Below, piece by piece: positions 20,887 to 31,478 of a stretch of DNA of 43,620 bases. This stretch comes from Scleroderma bovista (lineage: Eukaryota; Basidiomycota; Agaricomycetes; Boletales; Sclerodermataceae). Position numbers and translations under genes: made by a program. A model generated the notes under the pieces. That model was not told the DNA's origin, did not search any database, and saw nothing but the letters and a program-made list of their open reading frames with translations. The stretch's first letter is position 1; every line of letters starts with the position of its first letter. The stretch lies in NCBI GenBank assembly GCA_037178675.1, contig JAYMGJ010000291.1, positions 1 through 43,620 of the forward strand. The letters run 5' to 3'.

Positions 20887-21345
20887 ATGTTCTTCCGTGC
20901 ATCTGCTCTCCTCTTGCCAGTTGTGGCCCTCTCTTCGCTCGTTGCAGCCGCTCCTGAGCCCATTGCCCGTGGCGGTTCCAGCTGCAGCAATGGCACCCTG
21001 CAATGCTGCAACTCCACATACGAGGTACGTTCAGATCCTTTGTTCATAGTTATTATTGATCAACGTATTTACTGTTGGTAGAAAAACGAAACCAACCTCA
21101 ACTATCTCAGCGGTCTCCTCGGTGCCGTCCTCAGCGTTGACGTGGATGGTCTCTTGGCTCTCAACTGCTCGCCCATCTCCGTCATCGGTGTCCTCAGCGG
21201 CAACAGCTGCAGCCAGCAAAGCGTCTGTTGCCAGGGCACTACCTTCGTAAGTCATGCCTGTCAGACAAGAGATGATCAAAGGCTAATTAAACATTCTACG
21301 CAGAACGGCCTTGTCAATGTTGGCTGCACCAACCTCAACTTGTGA
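20887..21345 (+). CDS. Class I hydrophobin, copy 2
   Basis: Exons 20887-21024, 21082-21246, 21304-21345; both introns 57 bp, phase 0, GT/AG; 114 residues. The signal peptide MFFRASALLLPVVALSSLVA is nearly that of copy 1. Cysteines: C33, C40-C41, C75, C89, C95-C96, C109. Several Asn sequons occur (NGT, NST, NET, NCS). The loop between the first doublet and the fourth cysteine carries an acidic VDVDGLL stretch, unlike the PIVGPLL seen in copies 4-9. It ends NLNL without the GL extension of copies 3-5. A secreted surface-film protein by family; the sequence does not show which tissue or stage uses it. Confidence 0.97.
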
Positions 21346-22700
21346 AGGATGCTGTAGCTCGTTTTTTTCAGCCAATCTTCTTGAGTTTTGTGGTCCCTTG
21401 TGATACGTTGATATTTTCAATAATGTGATGTGTTAATTTGGATTGCATTCACGTTTCTTGTGACTCATCTGAGACCGCTGCGAGATTTCGTCTACAACAC
21501 GTATTCAAGACTTCTGTCCGATTGGTCGTGCCAGCAGTAGCGTGATCAACAAAGTGAGCGGATGTAGCGCACTTACATAATACATCCGTTCAGTGGCAAG
21601 CAGTTTGAATTGACTCGCTATTCAAGACCACTATTCATATGGGCTCTGTCCACTGTTATTGTCATTGATTCTCCTGTCAGTGATATTTGAAGTTGAAGGC
21701 AGAGAAGTACATAATACCACTGTTCGTGCTCATAATAAATGTGAACATAAAATTCTTCGGACAAGGAAGGACGTACTTACAACCCTCTGCACCTTCCTGC
21801 AGCTACATGTGAGACTTTGATGGCACAAGCACACTTGATTTTGTCACCATTCTGTAGGCAAACGATTAACACTTGAACATTGATTGCATCCGTTGGTTTG
21901 CGGTGCTATAGTCATTACTTTGAGGACTTCCTCGGGGAAAGCACTGGATTAAGTGACAAAGTAACGATGCGCCGAATCATATCGAATCCGGCAATGTCGG
22001 TGGCTTAGCTGGTCTCCATTTCCCGCGGGGTTAGCGTGTTTCTTCGTTCATTCTTCGGCGATCACGCCCAGTCATCAAGCAAGGAAAAAGAAGTGTTGTA
22101 CATGAGCCTACGAAAGCGCGGGTTACCTTAACTCGGTAACATTGTTAGTTGAATGGTCATCTTGGAATGAAAACAGACATGATTGGAAGGAGAATCGATT
22201 GTTCGTAGTTCTGTGAATGTCCCGCCAGTAACTGGCAGGATATCCACAGGACACGATCGGTCTGGCGCATTAACAACGCAGCGCGTTGTCATCGCTCGAT
22301 GGGTCCCTTGGTTAACATCCAGCTATTTCGTAGAAGGCCCTTTATTTACGCGAGAAACGAATGGCGGGCCCGAATTAGTAGTACGCCAAGTGTGTCACTC
22401 AATTGCTCGACCCCCTTGGATTAAAGATGGATTGTCTGCATCAGTGGATCAGAAACCTCATGGCGAGCATGTTGGGATTCGAATGCATTTCTCAGGCACC
22501 TGGAAGAAAGGGAATGCGACAGAGAGATCAAGAATCGGAGGAATGAATGTACAACTCCCTCACGTAAATTCTGCTCGATATCCCGCCGTCACAGTTTTCT
22601 TGCTGACAAGGAACTCACATACCTCAGTCCAAGGAAGCCCTGGCATTTCGTTATGCTTCCTGAAAAGGATGCCCAATCCCATGAGGCCAATAAGCACTCA
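21346..22700. other. Intergenic, copies 2-3; no gene
   Basis: The stretch holds the 3' flank of copy 2 and the distal promoter of copy 3. A 178-codon plus frame (22183-22719) runs almost to the TATA box of copy 3. It has no domain, no signal peptide and no conserved counterpart upstream of other copies, so I do not call it. Part of the stretch (CTGGCGCATTAACA, near 22263) resembles DNA upstream of copy 4. Confidence 0.45.
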
Positions 22701-22714
22701 CCTCCCGCGAGGGA

Positions 22715-22721
22715 TATAAAA
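22715..22721 (+). promoter_or_regulatory. TATA box of hydrophobin copy 3
   Basis: TATAAAA, in the context GGGATATAAAATCCC, lies 80 bp before the ATG and is followed by the common leader words CTACTGGTC and CAGCTAGC. Confidence 0.75.
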
Positions 22722-22801
22722 TCCCTACTGGTCAACCCGCTCCACAGTAAAGAGTCCTGATCTCAGCTAGCCGTTCCTCCCTTTACTACACCTCAGTCAA
22801 A

Positions 22802-23278
22802 ATGTTCACCCGCGCATCTACCCTCCTCTTGCCAGCGCTTGCCCTTTCCTCTGTCGCCGCCGCTGCTCCTGGGCCCATTGTTGCCCGAGCTAGTAGCAGT
22901 TGCAGCAATGGCAGTCTGCAATGTTGTCAAAGCACGGTGGAAGTACGTCCCCGCATTCTAATACATTCTTTCCAACGGCTGCTGACTGACCCACCCAACT
23001 GTAGGCTAGTCAGTCCAATGCCAATCTACTTACCGGACTCTTGGGAATTGTGCCTTCCATTCCCATCGCTGGCCCTCTCTTCGGTATTAGCTGCTCGCCC
23101 ATCACTGTCATTGGTGTAGGCACTGGTGCCAACTGCGCCCAACAAACTGCCTGCTGCGACAACACTCAGTTCGTAAGTGACCCATACGGAGAAAGTATAG
23201 GAGAAAAGTCTCATCTGATGCCCTACTTAGAACGGACTCATCAACGTGGGTTGCACTAATATCAACCTTGGCTTGTGA
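22802..23278 (+). CDS. Class I hydrophobin, copy 3
   Basis: Exons 22802-22942, 23005-23172, 23231-23278; introns 62 and 58 bp, phase 0, GT/AG; 118 residues. Signal peptide [20 protein letters not shown]. Cysteines: C34, C41-C42, C77, C91, C97-C98, C111. It is the first copy in the array with the PIAGPLFG loop before the fourth cysteine and the terminal NLGL extension, so it belongs to the subgroup of copies 4-9 rather than to copies 1-2. The intron 1 donor is GTACGT, as in copies 1 and 2, whereas copies 5, 7 and 8 use GTAAGT; copy 3 thus looks intermediate between the two subgroups. Confidence 0.97.
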
Positions 23279-24560
23279 AGTCAACGTGGGTGTGGTCAAG
23301 TAGCGTGATGGGTGCAAATATTAATATCTCGAGTCCGTTGTGTCTGGTATTGCACCAAGGTCGAGCTGTGTATGTATCTCCAAAGCGCATCAGTGTTATA
23401 GCTGCTGTCGATTGTGAAAGATGAACGAAGGGAAACACATCTGAGGTATTTCGGCATGGTCTACGAAGATTTAGTATCTATGATAAGTCTGAGTGTCTCC
23501 TGGAACGTTACCCAAGTTATTGAGTGCCCGATATGCAGCATAAGTCGGGACTTGCATGCCCACTGACATATTGGAGTGGTGGGAAGCTCGAGGGGGTTAG
23601 TCACATTTCTGCATTCTGCCTCGTCGCAGGCGATAGTTGAAGCATTTTTTTGTCTTAAATCAGACAAAAGGGCGCCGAGGGAACTTCCCCGCAGCTGTCG
23701 CCTACAAACAGCTGGTTCCCAGAAGAGTGGGAGTTGTGCGGTATCCGAGGGCGGTGAGGGCCGGGAAAGGCCGTGTTGTTTGTAGTGACAAACAGTAACC
23801 ATGATTGTGCCTTCAAGGTCAACTCACATATCTCTCTCACACCACAACAGAAAAGTCCTTTGGCAGAGTCAAGAACAGCCGATCTGATCCCACTTCCGTT
23901 ATCGTGCCCAGCCGAGGCCCCCTTTGCTTGTCCTCCCGCGAATGGACGCGCGCTTTTGCCCTGCGTTGCTAACTTCGTGCAGATGACGTCGAGAGTTCGA
24001 GAAAGGTCTGCCCTTTCCACACTCTGTAAATTGATCGCATATAGCAGGATGCACATTATAAGTCTCTGACTTAGGGATACATGCCGCCACGCCAGGTCTG
24101 GCCGTGCGCATTAACAGCACAACCTGTTCAATCACCTAATCCCGGTGCCTTTCAAAACACATTTCTAGGTTTAGCGGAGGAAACGCGAGGAACTGCGCAT
24201 GGTTACCTACACGTAGATCCCGCCTTGATTTACCGTTTCAAAAGGCAGCCTTTGCAGATTAGCATGTCTGATAGAGGTGCGCAGCATCATAGTCCGTCAT
24301 TAACGTGCTTCGACGATTTCATCTGCTATTCCCTCCTTGAATTAAAGGTGGGTCTTCTACCTTGGGAACGGGAATGAACATAGCAAAAGTAATGTTCGGA
24401 GTGGTAGGTCCGTACCTAATTACTACAGTCACGTAAAGTTAGGTTCAATGGTCGGTCACAATGTTCCTGTTCATAAAAAATGAATCGTCGGTACACGGGA
24501 ATGTTGGCCTCGGTCAGGTACGATATTCAGTGTCATGGAACAAACAAATACCCTCATTTT
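23279..24560. other. Intergenic, copies 3-4; no gene
   Basis: 3' flank of copy 3 and distal promoter of copy 4. Overlapping frames on both strands (23655-24056 minus, 23773-24069 plus) have no recognisable domain. GTTCCTGTTCAT at 24463-24474 is a variant of the upstream box found before copies 5-7 and 9. Confidence 0.45.
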
Positions 24561-24571
24561 CACCCGCGACG

Positions 24572-24578
24572 TATAAAA
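24572..24578 (+). promoter_or_regulatory. TATA box of hydrophobin copy 4
   Basis: TATAAAA lies 83 bp before the ATG, in a CGACGTATAAAATGG context; the leader then has CTCCAGCAA, CCCAGTCTCAG and CTAGCTAGT. Confidence 0.75.
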
Positions 24579-24661
24579 TGGCTGACGACCAGGCCAATAT
24601 TCTCCAGCAAGCCATCCCAGTCTCAGCTAGCTAGTTCTTCGATCTCAACAACTCAGTCAAA

Positions 24662-25135
24662 ATGTTCATCCGTGCATCTACCCTCCTCTTGCCAGTTCTG
24701 GCCCTTTCTTCCGTCGTCGCTGCTGCCCCAGAGCCCATCGCTGCCCGCACTGGTGACAGCTGTAGCAATGGCACTCTGCAATGCTGCGGATCGACCTTCC
24801 AGGCAAGTCATCGCCCTTTGCTTCTTCCAAAGACAAACGTTAACCAGTCACTTGTTCATTGTAGGCTACTCAAACCAACGCCAATCTGCTCGCTGGTCTG
24901 TTGGGAATTGTCGGCACCATCCCCATCGTTGGCCCTCTCCTTGCCATCAGCTGCTCTCCTATTACCGTCATAGGTGTTGGCAGTGGTGCTAACTGCGCCC
25001 AGCAAACCGTCTGCTGCCAGAATGCTGCTTTCGTAGGTGTTCCATGTACACGTGTCATAACAGGGTTTTACCTGATGCACCGCACAGAATGGCCTCGTAA
25101 ACGTTGGTTGCTCGAACGTCAACCTTGGTTTGTGA
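24662..25135 (+). CDS. Class I hydrophobin, copy 4 (GC-AG first intron)
   Basis: Exons 24662-24802, 24865-25032, 25088-25135; introns 62 and 55 bp, phase 0; 118 residues. Signal peptide [20 protein letters not shown], then APEPIAART. Cysteines: C34, C41-C42, C77, C91, C97-C98, C111. The first intron begins GCAAGT instead of GT. No GT nearby keeps the frame, and copy 5 has GTAAGT at the same place, so this is a GC-AG intron. The rest of the protein is nearly identical to copy 5 (they share [25 protein letters not shown] and the NLGL end), so the pair diverged recently. It is the first gene of the tandem block series formed by copies 4-7. Confidence 0.96.
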
Positions 25136-26287
25136 AAGTGAACAGGGGTAGCGGTGGAAGCATCCCTGTCCTAGATAGTGTTGATCTTTCCTTGTACGGC
25201 TGAGTGCAGTAATGTCATCGAAATTGTCTTGAAGCCGCATAAAGCGAGGAAAACATAACGTAAAAGTGTGGGCAATCATTAATGCTACACATCTCAGTGG
25301 CGTACCAAGTTTTACTGCAGTGCCTGTGGCCGCGATAAGAAAGTTGAACCAAGATAAAGCACAAACGATCAACAGAACCCGCATCCAAGAAACGCCGGGA
25401 GGGGGGGGTATTTCTACTGTGCGATTCATATAACGATATATTCTACTAGCTATCTAAGGTGACGAGTGCCCAATGAATCACAAAGAAGCGCGACTTGCAG
25501 GTGTTGTGGGTGGGTAACTGTTCAGTGGTTTCAGGTCAGCGAGTTTCGATAGTGTTGCTGGAGTAGAGACATGTGTAGCATTCTTTGTGCTCCATACTCA
25601 AAGTAGAGTTTGAGTGGCGCGGTGATGGGTTCTTTATAAAGAAGGATATGGATCTACACCCTTCAATCCTCGCGCTGGTTTACCGCCATGAGCGATTGTA
25701 CCTTGTCCTTGATAGCTGATAAGTTGAAGTCAGGAAAGCAATGATGTGCGCCTTGCCGACAACAAACGACATGTGATGTCCTTGACGCAAATTTGAACGT
25801 TGAATCGTAATTGATTGATCCATGTATAAATATTGTTGATGTTTCTTGTCGCATTATATTGCGTGCACACCAACTTTCAACATATGCGGGACTCATAATA
25901 TTGAGTCAAGCACACCTGGATTAGACCCTGTTTGGTTAGTACAGCTGCGGGGTTAAGGTGGTCATACATACTTCCGTGATCAGGTCCAGCGAGGCATTAC
26001 AAGATCAACATCAGCATCAGTGATCATGGCAGGGGGGGAATTGACAGAAGTTTGGAATCTGATTTCTCTTCGCTCCAAACCTCTCTCCCTTGCACCACAA
26101 ATATTCCAACCTGTGATTTATGTCTATCTCCCAGGCCAAGTCTGACTGTGCATCCGATTAACGTTGTAACATGTTCGTTTGACGGGATCCCCGGCCTGAC
26201 ATTCAGCGACAGCAGATCCTTAAGAGGAAACATGTGGCAATGCCATGTCTGTTCCACCGTAAATCACTCCTTTATTTACTGTGGATA

Positions 26288-26308
26288 GACAGCGGGCGCA
26301 AATTAGCA
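26288..26308 (+). promoter_or_regulatory. Conserved distal box upstream of copy 5
   Basis: GACAGCGGGCGCAAATTAGC followed by A. The same sequence lies upstream of copy 6 (29980), in altered form before copy 7 (33203) and, in the same orientation relative to the gene, upstream of minus-strand copy 9 (41355-41375). It may be a regulatory site or simply old duplicated DNA. Confidence 0.45.
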
Positions 26309-26621
26309 CAACGGAATGCGTGACTAGTACCATGCCGGAGGCTATGCCAGTATTCGACGCCCTCACCGTGACCGTATTGATCTTGACTATCTTCCACGTG
26401 TGCCCGCCCACTCCCTTTCATTAAGAATGCATCGTCTACATGCGTCTCTGGACCCAAAGAAGACCTAGTAGTACCGACAGGGACATGGTTTGGAATCAAA
26501 TCCTTTTTTTTGTGTAGATCCTAGGCCTCGAGTAGCTGGAATGATCGTGGACAAAGTATCGAAGGATGGAAATATGAATGTACCTGATCACAACCGCGTA
26601 GGTCGGGCAGCCCTTAATAAT

Positions 26622-26633
26622 GTTCCTGTTAAC
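26622..26633 (+). promoter_or_regulatory. GTTCCTGTTAAC box of copy 5
   Basis: The 12-mer ends 196 bp before the ATG. An identical word ends 196 bp before copy 7 and 197 bp before copy 9, and mutated forms precede copies 4 and 6. Fixed spacing across diverged copies suggests a promoter element; no factor is known. Confidence 0.5.
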
Positions 26634-26738
26634 GAGAAAATCTGTACAAGGAAGACATGCTGCACTCCACCTGGTGGTTCCTTACGCTACCCGAAAAACA
26701 ATAGAGAAACAAACATGTACTCACTTGCACCCGAGGGG

Positions 26739-26745
26739 TATAAAA
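26739..26745 (+). promoter_or_regulatory. TATA box of hydrophobin copy 5
   Basis: TATAAAA within GAGGGGTATAAAATCCCC, 83 bp before the ATG; the leader carries CTCTCCAGCAAAGACTCCC and CAGCTAGCTAGTGC. Confidence 0.8.
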
Positions 26746-26828
26746 TCCCCACTGGTCCGACCAGTTCTCTCCAGCAAAGACTCCCAGTCCCAGCTAGCTA
26801 GTGCACCAATCCCCATAACTCAGTCAAA

Positions 26829-27302
26829 ATGTTCATCCGCGCATCTGCCCTCCTCTTGCCAGTTATTGCTCTCTCTTCCGTCGTCGCCGCCGCCCCAGAA
26901 CCCATCGCCGCCCGCACTGGTAGCAGCTGCAGCAATGGCACCCTGCAATGCTGCGGAACGACCTTCCAGGTAAGTCATCACCCTTTGCCTCTTCCAAGGA
27001 CAACCGTTAACCAGTCACTTGTTCATTGTAGGCCACCCAAACCAACGCCAACCTACTCGCCGGTCTGTTGGGAATTGTCGGCAGCATCCCCATCGTCGGC
27101 CCTCTCCTGGCCATCAGCTGCTCTCCTATCACCGTCATAGGTGTTGGCAGTGGTGCTAACTGCGCCCAGCAAACCGTCTGCTGCCAGAACGCTGTTTTTG
27201 TAAGTATTCCATGTACAACTGTCATAGCAGGGTTTTACCTGGTACACCGCACAGAATGGCCTCGTTAACGTTGGTTGCTCGAACGTCAACCTTGGTTTGT
27301 GA
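26829..27302 (+). CDS. Class I hydrophobin, copy 5
   Basis: Exons 26829-26969, 27032-27199, 27255-27302; introns 62 and 55 bp, phase 0, GT/AG; 118 residues. Signal peptide MFIRASALLLPVIALSSVVA, then APEPIAART. Cysteines: C34, C41-C42, C77, C91, C97-C98, C111 (spacing 6, 34, 13, 5, 12), a textbook class I pattern. Sequon NGT follows the first cysteine. The mature protein is rich in Gly, Ile, Leu and Val with almost no charge, as expected for a film-forming amphiphile. It differs from copy 4 at only a few positions (VIAL for VLAL, GSSC for GDSC, GSIP for GTIP, QNAVF for QNAAF) and has a normal GT donor where copy 4 has GC. Confidence 0.97.
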
Positions 27303-27782
27303 AAGTGAACAGGGGTACTAGCGGTGGAAGCATCTCGCGCGTGTCCCAAATAACGTTGATCTTTCCTTGTACGGCTGAGTGGAGTATTGAATATCATCGA
27401 AACTGTCTTGAAGCCACACACGAGGAAACTATAACGTAAAAATGCGGAAAATCATTGATGACCCTACACATTTCAGTGGCGTACCAAGTTTTACTGCAGT
27501 GCCTGTGGCCACGATAAGATAGTTGAAGACACTTCCGAGATAGAACACAAACAATCAACAGAACCTCCATCCAAGAAATGCAGGGGGGGGGGGGTATTTC
27601 TACTGTGCGATTCATATAACGATGCATTCTAGCTAGTATCTAAGGTGTCGAGTGCCCGATTTGAATCACAAAGGAGCGCGACTCGCAGGTGTTGTGAGTG
27701 GGTGACTGTTCATTGATTTCAAGTCAGCTAGTTTTCCTAGATAGCGTCGAGACATGTCATTTATGTAACTGTAGCACTCTTT

Positions 27783-28594
27783 CTAGACTGCACAAGGCAT
27801 TAGAACTTATTTATGTAAACGGCTCCCCCCGAAAGACAAATCCATACTATGGCGCAACTCCAAACACCCCGACATAAGACGCCCCATCCAGACCTTCCTC
27901 TTTAGAGCGCTACATGGCTCCCTCTGAACCGGCGACTTCTGGCAGGGCATCCCCAACTTCAAAGACCGTCCCCCCTGCCCGAACTGTAGGGACAACAGAA
28001 ACCCTGGAGCATATCCTACTGGACTGACCACACGGCCAGTCGGAAACCGTCTGGCCAACGTCCGTGGGAGCTTGGCCGGAAATCCACCTAGGTATCATCC
28101 TCGGCTGTGGCTCCATCCTCCTACTACCACCCCGCAACAACCACAACACCACAGACAGAGGCGGCACCCGTCTCCTCTGGATCTTGATCTCAGAATCCGC
28201 CCACCTAATATGGCTCCTTCAATGTGAAAACGTCATCCGGGGCAGTTTGAACAACACACAGAGGCTCTGGCACAGTAAGACGCTGGCTGAATAAAATTGT
28301 TAAGTAAACCAACGTCTAGCCCTCGATAGATACATCGCCGCGAAATGGAACAGAAAACTGATCACACAGGACTTAGTAAATAAAGCTCGGCAACTACGCC
28401 TCAACCTTGCTCGAACAAGACCGGATCACGAATCTAGAGGTTTTAGTGGGTATATCGCCGTCTAACCCCGATGTTCTCCGGGTCGCTTTAGCCGATCCAC
28501 GAAGCCCCCTCCAGCGCGGGCAGTGCGAAAGAGCATTTTTCCTCGGACCGAAACCCCCTCAGGTCTTCGATATAGTGCATTATGTAGAGCGCAA
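27783..28594 (+). mobile_element. LINE 3' fragment, decayed (block B)
   Basis: Translated in shifting frames it shows the C-terminal module of fungal LINE polyproteins: RRPIQTFLFRALHGSL, FWQGIPNFKDRPPCPNC, TLEHILLD (the next residue, normally Cys, is a TGA stop), then GIILGCGSILLLPP and RLLWILISESAHLIW. Stops and frameshifts make it non-functional. CACTCTTT stands on both sides (27775-27782 and 28595-28602), as expected of a target duplication, and block A has a single CATTCTTT at the site. The element is therefore a 5'-truncated insertion. Confidence 0.85.
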
Positions 28595-29306
28595 CACTCT
28601 TTGTGCTCCATACTCAAAGTAGAGTTTGAGTGGCGTAGTGACGGGTTCTAAAGAAGGATATGGATCTACACCCTTCAATCCTCGCGCTGGGTTACCGCCA
28701 TGAACGGTTGTACCTTGACCTTGATAATTGATAAGTTGAAGTCAGGAAAGCAATGATGTGCGCCTTGCCGACAACAAACGACATGTGATGTCCTTGACGC
28801 AAATTTGAACGTTGAACCGTAATTGATTGATCCATGTGTAAATACACCCATTGTCTGTATGATGTTTCTTGCCACGATATATTGCATGCCTCTCAACATA
28901 TGCAGGATTCATAATATTGAGTCAAGCACACCAGCTGTCAGATTAGACCAATCGTGTTTGGTCAGTACAGCTGCGGGGTTAGGGTGGTCATACATACTTC
29001 CGTGATCAGGTCCAGCGAGGCATTGCAAGATTACAACCATCAGCCTTGGTGGTCATGGCAGGGGGGAATTGACAGAAGTTTGGAATCTGATTTCTCTTCG
29101 CTCCAAACCTCTCTCCCTTGCAGCACAAATATTCCAACCTGTGACTTACGTTTATCTCAGCCCAGGCCAAGTTTGACCGCGCATCTTAACGTTGTAACAT
29201 GTTCGTTTGACGGGATCCTTGGCCTGGGATTCAGCGACACCTTGTCCTTAAGAGGAAACAAGTGGCAATCCCATGTCTGGTCCACCGTAAATCACTCCTT
29301 TATTTA

Positions 29307-29974
29307 CAGTATCTCAATTATGCAAGTAATGCACACTTTGAAAATTTGGATATCTCAACAACAACACAATATTTTCCAAAGGTGTTAGTGTATAAAGTGT
29401 AGCTATATGTGCTGTCTACAAGATGTGCTATTTACTAAGATAAATAATCAAGTATGCTCTCCATATGGCAAAAATGTGATAGGGGTGTCATTTCAACCCT
29501 TGAAAATAGTCACTTTTGTCAGTTGGGTCAAAGGAAATGTAGTCCATACTAATCTAAACAAGGGCCAAAAAAGAATTAGGGGTATTGCATGTTTTGTTGT
29601 TGAGATATGAGGCTAAGCAACTTTCATAGGAGATTAGATAATATTGGCCCAAAGTTGCTGACTAAGTGGCGGGTCTCATATCTCAACAATAAAACATGTA
29701 ATGACCCTAATTCTTTTTTGGCCCTTATTAGTATGGACTATATTTCTTTTGACCCAACTGAGATCCAAAAGTGACTATTTTCAAGGGTTGAAATGACACC
29801 CCTATCATATTTTTTCCATATGGAGAGCACACTTGATTATTGTATCTTAGTAACTAACACATCTTGTAGACAGCTCATATAGCTACACATTATACACTAA
29901 CACCTTTGGAAAATATTGTGTTGTTGTTGAGATATCCAAATTTTCAAAGTGTATATTACTTAATTGAGATACTG
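29307..29974. mobile_element. Foldback/MITE-like element with ~300 bp arms
   Basis: The left end CAGTATCTCAATTA is repeated in reverse complement at the right end. The two arms (about 29307-29613 and 29676-29974) are near-complete inverted copies over roughly 300 bp, around a loop of about 60 bp that itself holds a small inversion (AAGCAACTTT / AAAGTTGCT). The paralogous sites in blocks A and C read TTTACTGTGG without the element, so its boundaries can be placed within about 3 bp; a TA target is likely. No transposase is encoded; the open frame at 29407-29610 is a by-product of the repeat. Confidence 0.88.
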
Positions 29975-30414
29975 TGATGGACAGCGGGCGCAAATTAGCA
30001 CGACGGAATGCGTGACTACCGTGCCGGAGGCTATTCCCAATATTCGACGCCCTCACCGTGACCGTATTGATCTTGACCATCTTCCACGTGTGCCCGCCCA
30101 CTCCCTTCCATTAAGAATGCATCGTCTCTCTAGACCCAAAGAAGACCTACCGACAGGGACATGGTTTAGAATCGAATCTTTTTCTTGTGTAGATCCTGGG
30201 AGACCTCGAGTAACTGGAATGATCGTGGACAAAGTGTCGAAGGATGGAAATACGAATGTACCTGATCACAACTGCGTAGGTCGGGGCAGCCCTTAATAGT
30301 GTTCTTGTTAGAGAAAATCTGCATAAAGAAGATATGCTGCACTCCACCTGGTGGTTCCTTGCGCTACCCAAAAACAATAGAGAAACAAACATGCACTCAC
30401 TTGCACCCGAGGGG

Positions 30415-30422
30415 TATAAAAA
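30415..30422 (+). promoter_or_regulatory. TATA box of hydrophobin copy 6
   Basis: TATAAAAA within GAGGGGTATAAAAATCCCC, 83 bp before the ATG, in a leader nearly identical to that of copy 5. The upstream box here is mutated to GTTCTTGTTAGA (30301-30312). Confidence 0.78.
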
Positions 30423-30505
30423 TCCCCACTGATCTGACCAGTGCTCTCCAGCAAAGACTCCCAGTCCCAGCTAGCTAGTGCACCAATCCCCATAACTTAG
30501 TCAAA

Positions 30506-30980
30506 ATGTTCATCCGCGCATCTGCCTTCCTCTTGCCAGTGATTGCTCTCTCTTCCGTCGTCGCCGCCGGCACAGAACCCATCGCCGCCCGCACTGGTAG
30601 CAGCTGCAGCAATGGCACTCTGCAATGCTGCAAAACGACCTACCAGGCAAGTTATCTCGTTTTATCTCTTTCCGAGACGGCGGTTAACCAGTTACTTGTT
30701 CATTCGTAGGCTACGCAAACCAACGCCAATCTGCTCGAGGGGCTCCTGGGAGCGCCCGCCGGCAGCATCCCCGTCATCGGCCCTCTCTTCGCCATCGGCT
30801 GCTCTCCTATCACCGTCATAAGTGTTGGCAGTGCTACGTGCACCCAGAAAACCCTCTGCTGCCAGAAAGCTGTTCTTGTAAGTGTTCCATGTACAACTGT
30901 CATAGCAGGGTTTTATCTGGTACACCGCACAGAATGGCCTCGTTAACGTTGGTTGCTCGAACGTCAACCTTGGTTCGTGA
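30506..30980 (+). CDS. Class I hydrophobin, copy 6 (GC-AG intron, most divergent)
   Basis: Exons 30506-30646, 30710-30877, 30933-30980; introns 63 and 55 bp, phase 0; 118 residues. The first intron starts GCAAGT, a GC-AG intron at the same place as in copy 4. Cysteines: C34, C41-C42, C78, C91, C97-C98, C111, all eight kept. Several positions constant in other copies have changed: AAGTEP for AAAPEP after the signal peptide, CCKTTYQ, a LEGLLGAPAGSIP loop that moves the fourth cysteine one residue, ISVGSATC, QKTLCCQKAVL for [11 protein letters not shown], and a terminal GS for GL. Three extra lysines make it more basic than its siblings. It may be under relaxed constraint or be adapting to a new surface; the frame is intact. 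Confidence 0.95.
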
Positions 30981-31274
30981 AAGTGAACGGGGGTACTAGC
31001 GGTGGAAGCATCTCGCGCATGTCCTAAATAACGTTGATCTTTCCTTGTACGGCGGCTGAGTGGAGTATTGAATGTCATCGAAACTGTCTTGAAGCCACAT
31101 AAAGCAAGGAAAACATAACGTAAAAATGCGGACAATCATTGATGACCCTACACATCTCAGCGGCGTACCAAATTTTACCGCAGTGCCTGTGGCCACGATG
31201 AGAAAGTTGAAGACACTTCCGAGATAGAACACAAACAATCAACAGAACCTCCATCCAAGAAATGCAGGGAGGAG

Positions 31275-31478
31275 TGTTAAGATATCGTGCGGCAATTGCC
31301 GGCGCAGCATTACAGGCGGGGATATATCATGCAGATAGGATTACTCGGACATGAGGAAGCAGACGGTGGGCGTCGAGGACCAAGATATTATTCCTCTGTG
31401 TATGTAAGCCACTATAATATCATACGTATTATGTAAGCGGCAAGGTCGCAACTTGTACGGCACAAGGCCAGCTTAACA
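31275..31478 (+). mobile_element. Solo LTR inside block C
   Basis: A 204 bp insertion starting TGTTAAG and ending CTTAACA, the inverted tips of an LTR, sits in the G-run that is continuous in blocks A and B. The flanking five bases are AGGAG on the left and AGGGG on the right, an imperfect target duplication within a G tract. No internal retroelement sequence is present. The tips do not match the Copia LTR at 7354. Confidence 0.75.

Larger units (their letters stand above)
25136..26738 (+). repeat. Tandem intergenic block A (copy 4 to copy 5)
   Basis: About 1.6 kb of non-coding DNA that recurs, in the same order, in block B (27303-30414) and block C (30981-33612). Shared words include GGTGGAAGCATC, CAGTGGCGTACCAAGTTTTACTGC, a G-run before TATTTCTACTGTGCG, TTGTGCTCCATACTC and GGCGCAAATTAGCA in block order. 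Block A lacks the LINE fragment, foldback element and solo LTR seen in B or C, so it preserves the empty sites: GTAGCATTCTTTGTGC near 25576, TTTACTGTGG near 26276 and an unbroken G-run near 25398. No gene is seen inside. Confidence 0.85.
27303..30414 (+). repeat. Tandem intergenic block B (copy 5 to copy 6)
   Basis: Homologous to blocks A and C but enlarged to 3.1 kb by two insertions: a LINE 3' fragment (27783-28594) shared with block C, and a foldback element (29307-29974) found only here. A G-run of about 12 (27583-27594) marks the place where block C carries a solo LTR. Outside the insertions the order of shared words is the same as in block A. Confidence 0.85.

Noticed and set aside
22183..22719. 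178-codon plus-strand frame upstream of hydrophobin copy 3
   Set aside because: It overlaps the TATA box region, has no domain or signal peptide, and related upstream DNA before copy 4 does not keep the frame.
29407..29610. 67-codon frame inside the foldback element, considered as a transposase remnant
   Set aside because: It is read from one arm of the inverted repeat and has no transposase motif.
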